This document shows positions 38,561 to 47,616 of a stretch of 64,000 nucleotides of DNA, piece by piece (the first letter of the stretch is position 1; the number at the start of each line of letters is the position of its first letter). A program made the position numbers and the translations under genes. The notes beneath the pieces were generated by a model, which worked only from the letters and a program-made list of their open reading frames with translations, was not told where the DNA came from and ran no database searches. Where the stretch lies: positions 620,001 through 684,000 of the forward strand of contig NZ_JADJCO010000005.1 in the NCBI RefSeq assembly GCF_016703145.1. The letters are read 5' to 3'. The DNA comes from Ottowia sp. (GTDB lineage Bacteria > Pseudomonadota > Gammaproteobacteria > Burkholderiales > Burkholderiaceae_C).

Positions 38561-39055
38561 ATGGATGCCTCCGTCTTCCTCGCGCTGGCGCTGGCCTGTG
38601 CACCGCAGGTGCACGCCGACACGGCGCGGGCCCTGGTCAGCGTCGAGAGCGCCTTCAACCCGTGGGCGATCGGCGTGGTGGGTGGTGCGCTCGTGCGTCA
38701 GCCACGGAGCCGCGCCGAGGCTCTGGCCACGGCCAAGGCCCTGGGGGATGCCGGCTGGAACTTCAGCGTCGGCCTCGGGCAGATCAACGTCGCCAACTTC
38801 GAGCGGCTCGGCCTGACGGTGGAATCCGCCTTCGAGCCCTGCGCCAACCTGGCCGCCATGCAGACCGTGCTCGCCGAGTGCTTCGACCGCGCGAGCGGAT
38901 CCGCGTCGAAGGCGGTGGATCAGGTGGCCCTGCGCCAGGCCCTGTCCTGCTACTACAGCGGCAACTTCGCCACCGGCTTCCGCCACGGCTACGTGCGCAA
39001 GGTCGTGGTCGCCGCACGCGCCGTTCCCACCGCCCAACCGAAGGAGAAGGTATGA
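38561..39055 (+). CDS. virB1: VirB1-like lytic transglycosylase
   Basis: A 164-residue SLT-fold protein. The catalytic Glu is in LVSVESAFNPWAIGV (about residue 29), with GLGQINVANFERLGL and LSCYYSGNF downstream. It opens the peptidoglycan for pilus assembly. No clear signal peptide; the hydrophobic start (VFLALALACAPQV) overlaps the fold. Its stop overlaps the virB2 ATG. Confidence 0.85.
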   Translation: MDASVFLALALACAPQVHADTARALVSVESAFNPWAIGVVGGALVRQPRSRAEALATAKALGDAGWNFSVGLGQINVANFERLGLTVESAFEPCANLAAMQTVLAECFDRASGSASKAVDQVALRQALSCYYSGNFATGFRHGYVRKVVVAARAVPTAQPKEKV

Positions 39056-39342
39056 GACCCCTCGCATCGATCCGGCGCGCCGCGCCGGCCCTGGCCGCCA
39101 TCGTGCCGGTCCTGCTGTCGCAAGCGGCCCTCGCCCAGGGCTTCGACAAGATCAACACCACGGTCACGAACGTCAACACCATCCTGGTGACGATCTCGAT
39201 CGCGGTGGTGACCATCGCGATCATCTGGGCCGGCTTCAAGATGATCTTCCAAGGTGCCCGCCTGGCCGATGTCGCCAACGTGCTCATCGGCGGCACCCTG
39301 GTGGGCGGCGCCGCCGCCTTCGCCAGCTACATCGTCACCTGA
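39052..39342 (+). CDS. virB2: VirB2/TrbC-type pilin
   Basis: A 96-residue protein with a long signal ending in ALAQG, then two transmembrane segments (ILVTISIAVVTIAIIWAGFK and VANVLIGGTLVGGAAAFASY). This is the standard major pilin layout of MPF-T systems. AAGGAGAAGG precedes the ATG. Confidence 0.85.
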   Translation: MRPLASIRRAAPALAAIVPVLLSQAALAQGFDKINTTVTNVNTILVTISIAVVTIAIIWAGFKMIFQGARLADVANVLIGGTLVGGAAAFASYIVT

Positions 39343-39357
39343 CCGGCGAGCGCGACC

Positions 39358-39690
39358 ATGCAAGGCGAAGCCATCTACAAGGGCGCCACGCGCCCGGCGA
39401 TGAAGCTGGGCATCCCGCTCGTGCCGCTGGTGGTGCTGTTCGGCACCGGCATGCTGCTGATCATGTGGGGCGGCACCCTGGTGAGCTGGTGGATCGCCCT
39501 CGGCGTGGTCGTGGCCTTCGTTCCCGCGCTGCTGTGGATGCGCTTCGTCACCTCCAAGGACGACCAGCGCTTCCGCCAGATGTTCGTCGCCATGAAGCTG
39601 CGCCTGCACGACCGCAACCGCCGCTTCTGGCATGCGCGCAGCTACGCGCCCACCCTCTACCGGGGAGCCCGCGATGCTTGGCATGTCTAA
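39358..39690 (+). CDS. virB3: VirB3-like inner-membrane protein
   Basis: A 110-residue protein: IYKGATRPAMKLGIPLVPLV is the typical VirB3 start, followed by two adjacent membrane segments to about residue 60 and a basic cytoplasmic tail (LHDRNRRFWHARSY). It overlaps the VirB4 start by 17 bp. Confidence 0.85.
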   Translation: MQGEAIYKGATRPAMKLGIPLVPLVVLFGTGMLLIMWGGTLVSWWIALGVVVAFVPALLWMRFVTSKDDQRFRQMFVAMKLRLHDRNRRFWHARSYAPTLYRGARDAWHV

Positions 39691-42157
39691 GCCCAACGGC
39701 GCCGACACACGGCCGGGCCGCAGCAGCTTCAGGCCCCGGCACTGGACGCAGGCCCAGGCGGAGAACCCGCTGGCCCGTTTCGTCCCGTTCTCGTCGCTGG
39801 TCAGCCCGCACGACGTGATCACGCGCGGCGGCGACTACCTGCGCGTCTGGCGGCTCGACGGCGTGGCCTTCGAGTGCGCCGACGAGCACCAGATCGGCGA
39901 GCGGCACGAGGCGCTGTGCAGCCTGCTGCGCAACCTGGCCGGCGGCCAGTGGGCGGTGTGGACCCACCGCCTGCACCGCGTCGTCAGCGACAGCCTGCAG
40001 GACCCGGCGCAGCCCGGCTTCGCGCGCGACCTGTCCCAGGCCTACCAGGCCAAGCTCGGCGAGCGCCGGATGATGAGCAACGAGCTCTACCTGACGCTGG
40101 TCTACCGGCCCAACGTCTCGCGCGTGAGCCGCGCCCTGCAATCGACGCAGCGCACCCGCGCCGCGATCGCGGAAGCCCAGGCCGAGGCCCTGCGCGTGAT
40201 GGAAGAGCGCACAGCCCTGGTCGGCCGGGTGCTGCGCGGCTTCGGACCCGAACTGCTCGGCACACGCGAGCGGCGCGGCCGGACCTACTCCGAGTTGGCC
40301 GAGTTCCTCGGCTACCTGGTCAACGGCTGCTGGCGGCCGATTCCGATGACCGCCGGCCCGCTGTACCGGACGCTGCCGATCGCCCGCCTGTCCTTCGGCG
40401 GCGACAAGCTCGAGCTGCGCCAGGGCGACCAACGCCGCTACGCGGCCCTGGTGGACATCAAGGAGTACGCCGACGCGGTGGAGCCCGGCATCCTCAACGC
40501 GCTGCTCTACGAGGCCAGCGAGTTCATCGAGACGCAGAGCTTCTCGATCCTGCCGCGCCGTGAGGCCATGCGCGCGCTCGAACTGCAACGCGACCAGCTG
40601 ATCGCCAGCGACGACGTGGTGGCCAGCCAGGTCGCCGAGATGGACGTGGCGCTGAACGAACTCGGCGACGGCCAGTTCTGCATGGGCGAGTACCACTACA
40701 GCCTGGTCGTCTTCGGCGAGGACGTGGCCGATGCCGGCCGCCGCGCTGCGCAGGCCATCGGCGCCGTCGGCGAAGCCTCCAGCCTCCAGATGTCCCCAGT
40801 GGACCTCGTGGCCGATGCCGCCTGGTTCGCGCAGATGCCGGGCAACTGGCAATGGCGGCCCCGGGATGCGAAGCTGTCGTCGCGCGCTTTCGCGGCGCTG
40901 TCCAGCGGCCACAACTTCGCCCGCGGCAAGCGTGACGGCAACCCCTGGGGCGAGGCGCTGGCCCTGCTGCGCACGCCCTCGGGCCAGCCCTTCTACCTGA
41001 ACCTGCACAGCAGCCCCGAGGGCGAGGACTCGGCCGACAAGAAGCTGCCGGGCAACACGCTGATCATCGGCTCGACCGGCGTCGGCAAGACGACGCTGGA
41101 GATGTTCCTGCTGACGCTCACGCGCAAGTGGGACCCGGCACCGCGCCTGGTGCTCTTCGACCTGGACCGCGGCTGCGAGATCGCGATCCGGGCCCTGGGC
41201 GGTCGCTACTTCACGCTCGAAGCCGGCAAGCCCACAGGCTGCAACCCGCTGCAGCGCGACCCGACGCCGGCGCGTGTCCAGTTCTGGGAGCAGCTGATCC
41301 GCACCTGCATCGCGACACCGGCCCTGCCGCTGCTGCCGGCGGACGAGCGTGCCATCGCCGATGCGGTGAAGGCCGTGGCAATGATGCCGGCGCCGCTGCG
41401 CCGCTTCTCGACCGTCCGACAGAACCTGCCCAAGGCGGGCGAGAACAGCCTCTTCGAGCGGCTGGGACGCTGGTGCCAGGGCGGCGCGCTCGGATGGGTG
41501 TTCGACCAGGCCGACGACCGCCTGCTCGACCTGCACGCCGCCAACGTCATCGGCTTCGACACCACCGAGTTCCTCGACCTGCCCGAGGTCCGCACGCCGG
41601 TGATGATGTACCTGCTGCAGGTGATGGAAGAACTCGTCAACGGCGAGCGGCTGATCTACGTGATCTCCGAGTTCTGGAAGGCGCTGGACCACGAGATCTT
41701 CAGCGACTTCGCCAAGCAGAAGCAGAAGACGATCCGCAAGCAGAACGGCCTGGGCATCTTCGACACCCAGAGCCCGTCCGACGTGCTGCGCCACCCCATC
41801 GGCCGCACGATGATCGAGCAGAGCGTGACCAAGATCTTCCTTGCCAATCCGGAGGCGGTGCGCGAGGAATACGTCGACGGCTTCGGCCTGACGCAGGCCG
41901 AGTTCGACATCGTTCGCAGCCTCGGCGCGCAGGGCGGGCGGCGCTTCCTGGTCAAGCAGGGGCACGCCAGCGCGATCTGCGAGCTTGACCTCGCCGGGCT
42001 CGAGGACTTCATCACCGTGCTCTCGGCCACCACCGACAACGTGGCCCTGCTCGATGCCGTGCGCGAACGGCATGGCAACGATCCGTTTCAATGGCTTCCG
42101 GTTCTCCTTCGTGAGGTTCACGATCGCAGGTTTCGTACCTCCAGGAGAGCCGCATGA
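39674..42157 (+). CDS. virB4: VirB4-type conjugation ATPase
   Basis: An 827-residue protein, normal VirB4 length. The N-terminal CagE/TrbE domain is followed by Walker A IIGSTGVGKTTLEM at about residue 465, LVLFDLDRGCEIA, the Walker B region LIYVISEFWKAL and KQNGLGIFDTQSPSDVL. It powers pilus biogenesis at the inner membrane. It overlaps virB3 upstream and the next gene downstream (ATGA). Confidence 0.93.
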   Translation: MLGMSKPNGADTRPGRSSFRPRHWTQAQAENPLARFVPFSSLVSPHDVITRGGDYLRVWRLDGVAFECADEHQIGERHEALCSLLRNLAGGQWAVWTHRLHRVVSDSLQDPAQPGFARDLSQAYQAKLGERRMMSNELYLTLVYRPNVSRVSRALQSTQRTRAAIAEAQAEALRVMEERTALVGRVLRGFGPELLGTRERRGRTYSELAEFLGYLVNGCWRPIPMTAGPLYRTLPIARLSFGGDKLELRQGDQRRYAALVDIKEYADAVEPGILNALLYEASEFIETQSFSILPRREAMRALELQRDQLIASDDVVASQVAEMDVALNELGDGQFCMGEYHYSLVVFGEDVADAGRRAAQAIGAVGEASSLQMSPVDLVADAAWFAQMPGNWQWRPRDAKLSSRAFAALSSGHNFARGKRDGNPWGEALALLRTPSGQPFYLNLHSSPEGEDSADKKLPGNTLIIGSTGVGKTTLEMFLLTLTRKWDPAPRLVLFDLDRGCEIAIRALGGRYFTLEAGKPTGCNPLQRDPTPARVQFWEQLIRTCIATPALPLLPADERAIADAVKAVAMMPAPLRRFSTVRQNLPKAGENSLFERLGRWCQGGALGWVFDQADDRLLDLHAANVIGFDTTEFLDLPEVRTPVMMYLLQVMEELVNGERLIYVISEFWKALDHEIFSDFAKQKQKTIRKQNGLGIFDTQSPSDVLRHPIGRTMIEQSVTKIFLANPEAVREEYVDGFGLTQAEFDIVRSLGAQGGRRFLVKQGHASAICELDLAGLEDFITVLSATTDNVALLDAVRERHGNDPFQWLPVLLREVHDRRFRTSRRAA

Positions 42158-42582
42158 AAGCTGTTCGTCATCTCCTCGCGCTGGTCGCGCTGGCACTCGC
42201 CGCCACCACCGCCAGCGCGCAGTTCGTCAAGGGCAACGAGGCCGTGAAGGTGATGCCCGATGGGACGAAGAAGGTGGAGACGCCGCCGGTGCCGGCCACC
42301 GGACCGGCAAGCAAGGCGAAGCCTTGCGCTGCGGATGCCGGATGTCATCCGGGACCATGGCACATGGTTGAAACCTCGGCCGGTCTACGCGAATGCACAG
42401 AGCCGTTCGCGCGACCCACGACCTGTCGTGAATCGACATATGGGACGCAGAAGCTCTCGCGCCTTTGGATCGCAAAGAAGGGCTCGGCCTGGCTCTGGTG
42501 CCAGTACCCCGACATGGCCGGGAAGTGCGTGGACATGCACGCACGCCCCCCACTGAACCTGCCGGTATCGGCAGTGCAGTAG
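42154..42582 (+). CDS. Small secreted cysteine-rich protein in the T4SS operon
   Basis: A 142-residue protein with a signal peptide (VRHLLALVALALAATTASAQ), then NEAVKVMPDGTKKVETPP and a C-terminal half with seven cysteines and conserved-looking Trp residues (LWIAKKGSAWLWCQYP). It occupies the virB4-virB6 interval. No lipobox, so it is not a plain VirB7. Probably periplasmic; function unknown. Confidence 0.7.
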   Translation: MKAVRHLLALVALALAATTASAQFVKGNEAVKVMPDGTKKVETPPVPATGPASKAKPCAADAGCHPGPWHMVETSAGLRECTEPFARPTTCRESTYGTQKLSRLWIAKKGSAWLWCQYPDMAGKCVDMHARPPLNLPVSAVQ

Positions 42583-42597
42583 ACGCAGGAGGCTCCC

Positions 42598-43698
42598 ATG
42601 TTCAATTGGGTCGGTTCGCAGTTTGACGCCGTGCTCAGCACCTACGTGTTGAGCGTCGTGTCCACGCTCATGACTGCGATCGCGCCGATTGCCTTGAGCG
42701 CGATGACGATCTGGATCGCGCTGTACGGATGGGCAGTTCTTCGAAATGAAGTTTCTGAGACGCTGCCCACCTTCATGTGGAAGGTCTTCAAGATCGGCCT
42801 GGTCTTGGCCTTCGCGCTGCAGTCCGGTTTCTACATCAGCAACGTGTCCGACACTGCGAACTCTCTTGCGATGGGAGTGGCGTCCACGTTCCTTCCGTCG
42901 GCAGTCGATCCGGCTACGGTTGCTACGCCGTATGCCCTGCTGGACAAGTTCAACGACGACGCCAGTTCGCAGGTCGCGGACATCATGAAGGAGGCCAGCA
43001 TGTTCCGGCTGGACCTCGTGCTTGCCGCCGTTGTCTTCTCCATCGGCTCGGTGATCTTCCTGTGCATCGCGCTCTTTGTCGTCACGCTCTCGAAGCTCTT
43101 CCTGACGTTCGTGATCGCCGTCGGACCACTGTTCATCCTTTGTCTTGCCTTCAGGCCGACGGCGCGGTTCTTCGACAGCTGGCTGTCCATGGTCCTCAAC
43201 GCGGTCGTGCTGACCTGGTTCGCGTTCTTCGCTCTGGGTCTGAGTGCGTTCATGGGCAACCAGATATTCGTTGCCATCCAAAGCGGCGGCGGCTTCCTGG
43301 GAGCTACGTTCAACGTCCTGGGCGAGGCCACGCGCTACTGCGTTCTGATGATCCTCATGGCCATCATCTGCTTCCAGGCCCCGAGCCTCGCCTCCGCCCT
43401 GACCGGCGGTGCCGCAGTCCAGCAGGGCATCCAGATGATTCAGAACGCCATGATGGTCTCGGGCTTGCGCTCGTCTTCCGCCGCCAGAGGCGCCGGTGCG
43501 GCGGGTGCAACCGGTGGTGTGGTCCGGGCCGGCGCAGGCATTCCCTACGCCGCAGGCCACGCCACGGGCGCGGCAGCCACTGCCACTGGGCGCGCAGCCG
43601 GTGCCATGGCCGCCGGTGCGGGCACTGTAGTCCGCCAGGGATACGGCGCGGTGAAGACCGCTGCCTACAAGCTCGCCGCACTCCGCGGCCGAGCGTAG
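42598..43698 (+). CDS. virB6: VirB6/TrbL-type polytopic channel protein
   Basis: A 366-residue protein with about six membrane segments between residues 15 and 265 (for example LDLVLAAVVFSIGSVIFLCI and FLTFVIAVGPLFILCLAFRP, a typical VirB6 motif). A long Gly/Ala-rich C-terminal tail follows. It forms part of the inner-membrane translocation channel. It precedes virB5, an order seen in ICE-type rather than Ti-type T4SS loci. Confidence 0.87.
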   Translation: MFNWVGSQFDAVLSTYVLSVVSTLMTAIAPIALSAMTIWIALYGWAVLRNEVSETLPTFMWKVFKIGLVLAFALQSGFYISNVSDTANSLAMGVASTFLPSAVDPATVATPYALLDKFNDDASSQVADIMKEASMFRLDLVLAAVVFSIGSVIFLCIALFVVTLSKLFLTFVIAVGPLFILCLAFRPTARFFDSWLSMVLNAVVLTWFAFFALGLSAFMGNQIFVAIQSGGGFLGATFNVLGEATRYCVLMILMAIICFQAPSLASALTGGAAVQQGIQMIQNAMMVSGLRSSSAARGAGAAGATGGVVRAGAGIPYAAGHATGAAATATGRAAGAMAAGAGTVVRQGYGAVKTAAYKLAALRGRA

Positions 43699-43724
43699 TC
43701 ATCAACCAGTTGAAGGAGCGTGAG

Positions 43725-44429
43725 ATGAAGACTCGTCTGAAGGCCGCTGCCGCCGCTGTCCTCGTTGCCGGCAGCCTTGGTGCTGGGAGTGCGCGTGCGC
43801 AGGGCATCCCCGTCATCGACATCGCCAACCTGATCCAGACCATCCTGCAGGTCCTGAACGATGTCACCGAGATCAGCAACCAGGTCCAGCAGATCACCCA
43901 GCTGCAGGACCAGCTCAACAGCATCAACGGCATCCGCAACCTCGGCAACGTGTTCAACAACCCGATGCTGAAGAATTACGTGCCGGCCGAGGCCTACACC
44001 TACCTCAACGCGATCAACACGTCGGGGTACTCGGGCCTGAACGGCACGGCGAAGGCACTCCGCGACGCCGGCATGCTCTACAACTGCATGGACCTGAGCG
44101 GCGATGCCCGCACCAGCTGCCAGGCCACGCTGGCGCAGCCGTACCAGCAGAAGGGCCTGCTGCAGGACGCGATGAAGTCGGCGGCCGGTCGCCTGTCGCA
44201 GATCCAGTCGCTGATGGGCCAGATCAACGCCACGTCCGACCAGAAGGCGGTGCAGGAGATCCAGGCCCGCATCGGCGCCGAGAACGCGCTGCTGGCGCAC
44301 GAGATGTCGCAGGTGCAGATGCTGCAGGGCATGGCCGACAGCGAGGAGCGCATCGCGCGGTCACGTGAGCGGGAGCGGCAGTACCAGATGCTCGTGCGCA
44401 CGGGCAAGGTGGCCGACTACCTGCCCTGA
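43725..44429 (+). CDS. virB5: VirB5-like minor pilin
   Basis: A 234-residue protein with a signal peptide ending at SARAQ, then an almost all-helical mature part rich in Gln (NLIQTILQVLNDVTEISNQV, QQITQLQDQLNSI) and a C-terminal helix ending RQYQMLVRTGKVADYLP. It matches VirB5 pilus-tip proteins. AAGGAG lies about 7 nt upstream of the ATG. Confidence 0.82.
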   Translation: MKTRLKAAAAAVLVAGSLGAGSARAQGIPVIDIANLIQTILQVLNDVTEISNQVQQITQLQDQLNSINGIRNLGNVFNNPMLKNYVPAEAYTYLNAINTSGYSGLNGTAKALRDAGMLYNCMDLSGDARTSCQATLAQPYQQKGLLQDAMKSAAGRLSQIQSLMGQINATSDQKAVQEIQARIGAENALLAHEMSQVQMLQGMADSEERIARSRERERQYQMLVRTGKVADYLP

Positions 44430-44486
44430 TCCTCGATCCCTGAACTGCTGCGCCGGAATCGCGGCGCGGCCCCACGGAGGTCCCCC

Positions 44487-45260
44487 ATGAATGCCGTCCT
44501 GACGCCAGGAAGAGCCGCTGCATTGCCGGATCGCTCGCGCGAGCCCCGCAAGGCCGCAGCCGAGACGACCGCGATCGACGCCAATCGTGCGTGGGAAGTC
44601 GACCGTGCGCTGATGCTGGAACGCTCGGAGCGCCGGGCCTGGTGGGTTGCTATCGCCGGCATGGTGCTGGGCCTGATCGGCATCGCGGCGGTGTTCGTGC
44701 AGGGTCCGCTGCGCCGCGTGGTTGAGATCCCCATCGTGGTCGACCGCGTCACCGGCGAGGCGACCATCCAGCAGCGCCTGGCCGTCGAGACGATCCCGCC
44801 GATGGAGGCGCTCGACAAGCACAACCTCGCCAACTTCGTGCGCGCCCGCGAGGGCTACAGCTGGATGTTCCTGCAGCGCGACTTCGACCAGGTGGCGCGC
44901 ATGGCGGTGCCGGCGGTCTTCGCCGACTACAACCGCCAGTTCGAAGGCGACGGCGCCCTGCAGAAGAAGATCGGCGCCGCCGAGGACTGGCGCATCAACG
45001 TCATCGGCGTGCGGCTGGCCGCGTCCGGGCGCGCCGGCAACAAGGGCGAGGCCACGGTCACCTACGACAAGGTGGTGCGGCTGACGGACCGCAACCTGCC
45101 CGAGGTCACCACGCGGCACGTCGCCAGCGTCGTCTTCCAGTACCAGCCCAAGGTGCTGGCCAAGGAGCGTGACCGGCTCGAGAACCCGTTCGGTTTCGTC
45201 GTGACGGCCTACCGATCCGATCCCGAGATCAACACCACCGGCCCAGGAGCCAAGCCGTGA
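44487..45260 (+). CDS. virB8: VirB8-type inner-membrane assembly protein
   Basis: A 257-residue protein with one N-terminal membrane segment (WWVAIAGMVLGLIGIAAVFV, about residues 52-71) and a periplasmic NTF2-like domain (LANFVRAREGYSWMFLQRDF, ASVVFQYQPKVLAKERDRLE, NPFGFVVTAYRSDPE). Its stop overlaps the virB9 start. Confidence 0.92.
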   Translation: MNAVLTPGRAAALPDRSREPRKAAAETTAIDANRAWEVDRALMLERSERRAWWVAIAGMVLGLIGIAAVFVQGPLRRVVEIPIVVDRVTGEATIQQRLAVETIPPMEALDKHNLANFVRAREGYSWMFLQRDFDQVARMAVPAVFADYNRQFEGDGALQKKIGAAEDWRINVIGVRLAASGRAGNKGEATVTYDKVVRLTDRNLPEVTTRHVASVVFQYQPKVLAKERDRLENPFGFVVTAYRSDPEINTTGPGAKP

Positions 45261-46174
45261 AGCCGCTGGCCTGGCTGGCTGCCTTCGCTTGCACGGCGCT
45301 GTGCGGCATCGCGACCGCCGCACCCGATGCCGCCGACCCGCGCTTGCGCGAGGTGGTCTACGACCCGCGCGCGGTGGTCACCGTGCCGGTCAAGCGCGGC
45401 GTCGTGACGCTCGTGGTGCTCGACCCCGACGAGTCGATCACCGAAGTCGCGGCGGGCCTGGGTGGCGACTGCACTAAAGCCGACGCTGCCTGGTGCGTGG
45501 CCGCGCAGCCCGGTGGGCGCAACCTCTTCGTCAAGGCCAAGAGCTCGGCCAGCGCCGCGAACAACCTGGCGGTGGTCACCGACCGTCGCACGCACACCTT
45601 CCGCTTCGTGGTCCTGGCCGATGGCGATCCGAAGCAACCGGTGTACCGGCTCGTGGTCAAGGCTCCTCCGCGCCCGGCGCACCCGCGCCTCGCCATGCGC
45701 GAAGACGTGCCGCTCGTCGCCCTGCCGGCGGTGCCGCCGCCTCCGCCGCCGCAGCAGGTCGTCGCGGAGCGCCTGCAGGCCAAGCCCCAGGTGATGAACA
45801 CGCAGTACTCGATCGCCGAGGGCACCGGCTCGCAGGACATCGTGCCGACGCTGGTCTACGACGACGGTCGCTTCACCTATCTACGCTTCCCCGGCAATCG
45901 CGAGGTTCCGGCCGTGTTCCATGTGCTGGGCGACGGCAGCGAGACGCTCGTCAACGCCCGCATGGAAGACGACCTGCTGGTGGTCGATCGTGTCAGCCGC
46001 AAGTTGATGCTGCGCGCCGGCTCGGCCGTCGTCGGCCTCTGGAACGAGGCCTTCGACCTGGACGGGCGGCCACCCGGCGACGGCACCACGGTGCCCGGCG
46101 TGCAGCGCGTGCTCAAGGCCGATGCCGCAGGCGGCAACGCGCAGCCCGGCGTCCGCAAGGGAGCAACACCATGA
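45257..46174 (+). CDS. virB9: VirB9-type outer-membrane core component
   Basis: A 305-residue protein with a signal peptide (WLAAFACTALCGIATAAP), the N-terminal beta domain (LREVVYDPRAVVTVPVKRGV), a Pro-rich linker (PPPPPPQQ), and the C-terminal domain that binds VirB7/VirB10 (DDGRFTYLRFPGNREVPAVF, LWNEAFD). Overlaps virB8 and virB10 by four bases each. Confidence 0.92.
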   Translation: MKPLAWLAAFACTALCGIATAAPDAADPRLREVVYDPRAVVTVPVKRGVVTLVVLDPDESITEVAAGLGGDCTKADAAWCVAAQPGGRNLFVKAKSSASAANNLAVVTDRRTHTFRFVVLADGDPKQPVYRLVVKAPPRPAHPRLAMREDVPLVALPAVPPPPPPQQVVAERLQAKPQVMNTQYSIAEGTGSQDIVPTLVYDDGRFTYLRFPGNREVPAVFHVLGDGSETLVNARMEDDLLVVDRVSRKLMLRAGSAVVGLWNEAFDLDGRPPGDGTTVPGVQRVLKADAAGGNAQPGVRKGATP

Positions 46175-47616
46175 CGCAGGACCCTCGTGACCACGAACCC
46201 AGTCTGGGCGTGGACGCAGCAGCAGATGGCAACTCGATCTCGCCCCTACCCGGCGAGCCCGGCATCCCCAACGTCGCAGCACGGCAGCGCGTCTCGATGT
46301 CGAAGAAGGGGCTGCTGGCCGTGGCCCTGCTGATCGGCTCCATGGTGGCCGTCGCCGCGTACACGGTCCAGCGCGTCTCGGCGAGCGGCAAGAAGGCCGA
46401 CGAGGCGGAGTCCAAGCTGGTGAAGGACAAGCCCACCGCGGCCACGTCAGAACCGCGCCGGCTGGAGATGCCGCCACCGCCGACTGCCAGTGCCGCCGTG
46501 GCGACTGCACCGCGCATCCCAGCCCTGACGCCCACCGCCGACGAGCTGGCCGAGCCCATCGGGGTGCGGCGCACCGGATCGGGGGCACCCGCATCGGGTG
46601 GCCCGAAAGTGGTCCCACCCGAGGATGCCCCCGTCCTGCTGGTCACCACCCGGCCAGGGGCCCTCCCGCCGCCGGGTGCCTCTACCAGAAGGGCGGATGC
46701 CGGAGCACCTTCCGCCGAAGGATTGCCGGCCTCCGAAACCGCCGAGCCCAACGATCCGGTCGCGGCAACGTCGCGCAACCTGCAGGGCTACCAGCGGCAG
46801 TTGCAAGGCATGCTGGAGAGCCTAACCAAGACCGCCGCGATGGCCACCGGCCAAGCGACGGGAACCATGCCATCGGGGGCCCTCCTTGGTGTGCCCCCGA
46901 TGGCAGGCACCCTTCCCGCGGCAGCGCCCGCTGCCGCAGGTGGCCTGTTCGGAGGCCAGCTCCAGGGTTCCGCCACACCGAAGGTGGCTGCCTCGATGCT
47001 AGGCAACCGCAGCCTGACGCTCCCCAAGGGCACGGCCTTCACCTGTGCGCTCAAGACCAAGGTGATCAGCGCCACCTCGGGCCTCGTCGGCTGCCAGGTG
47101 CAGCGCAACGTCTTCAGCGACGACGGCCGCGTGCTGCTGATCGAGCGTGGCTCGCACCTGGACGGCGAGTACCGCATCGCTTCCGTACGCCCAGGCACCG
47201 TGCGTATCCCGGTCCTCTGGACCCGCATCCGCACGCCGCTGGGCGTCACGGTGGACATCGACTCGCCCGGCACCGGCCAGCTCGGCGAATCCGGCATCGA
47301 CGGCTATGTCGACAACCGCTGGGGCGAGCGCATCGGCGCGGCCATGCTGCTGTCGCTGATCGACGACTCGGTGAAGCTGGTCATCCAGAACCAGGCCAGC
47401 GACCGGCAGGCCGACACCATCGTGCTGCCATCCACCACGGCCAACACCAGCAAGCTGGCCGAGAAGGTGCTGGACAGCACGATCAACATCCCGCCGCTGA
47501 TCTACCAGAACCAGGGCGGCATCGTCGGCATCTACGTCGCGCGCGACGTGGACTTCTCGTCGGTGTACGAACTGAAGCCCACGGCCGTCGCGCCCGCTCG
47601 CGAGGGCACGCCATGA
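46171..47616 (+). CDS. virB10: VirB10-type envelope-spanning protein
   Basis: A 481-residue protein with a cytoplasmic N-terminus, one membrane helix (GLLAVALLIGSMVAVAAYTV, about residues 47-66), a long Pro/Ala-rich periplasmic region and the conserved C-terminal beta-barrel domain (LPKGTAFTCALKTKVISATS, GSHLDGEYRIASVRPGTVRI, VDIDSPGTGQLGESGIDGYV, GIYVARDVDFS). It senses ATPase energy and gates the outer-membrane pore. Confidence 0.93.
   Translation: MTQDPRDHEPSLGVDAAADGNSISPLPGEPGIPNVAARQRVSMSKKGLLAVALLIGSMVAVAAYTVQRVSASGKKADEAESKLVKDKPTAATSEPRRLEMPPPPTASAAVATAPRIPALTPTADELAEPIGVRRTGSGAPASGGPKVVPPEDAPVLLVTTRPGALPPPGASTRRADAGAPSAEGLPASETAEPNDPVAATSRNLQGYQRQLQGMLESLTKTAAMATGQATGTMPSGALLGVPPMAGTLPAAAPAAAGGLFGGQLQGSATPKVAASMLGNRSLTLPKGTAFTCALKTKVISATSGLVGCQVQRNVFSDDGRVLLIERGSHLDGEYRIASVRPGTVRIPVLWTRIRTPLGVTVDIDSPGTGQLGESGIDGYVDNRWGERIGAAMLLSLIDDSVKLVIQNQASDRQADTIVLPSTTANTSKLAEKVLDSTINIPPLIYQNQGGIVGIYVARDVDFSSVYELKPTAVAPAREGTP

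Noticed and set aside
39548..42196. 882-codon frame antisense to virB4
   Set aside because: Shadow of biased codon usage; virB4 has complete Walker motifs on the other strand.
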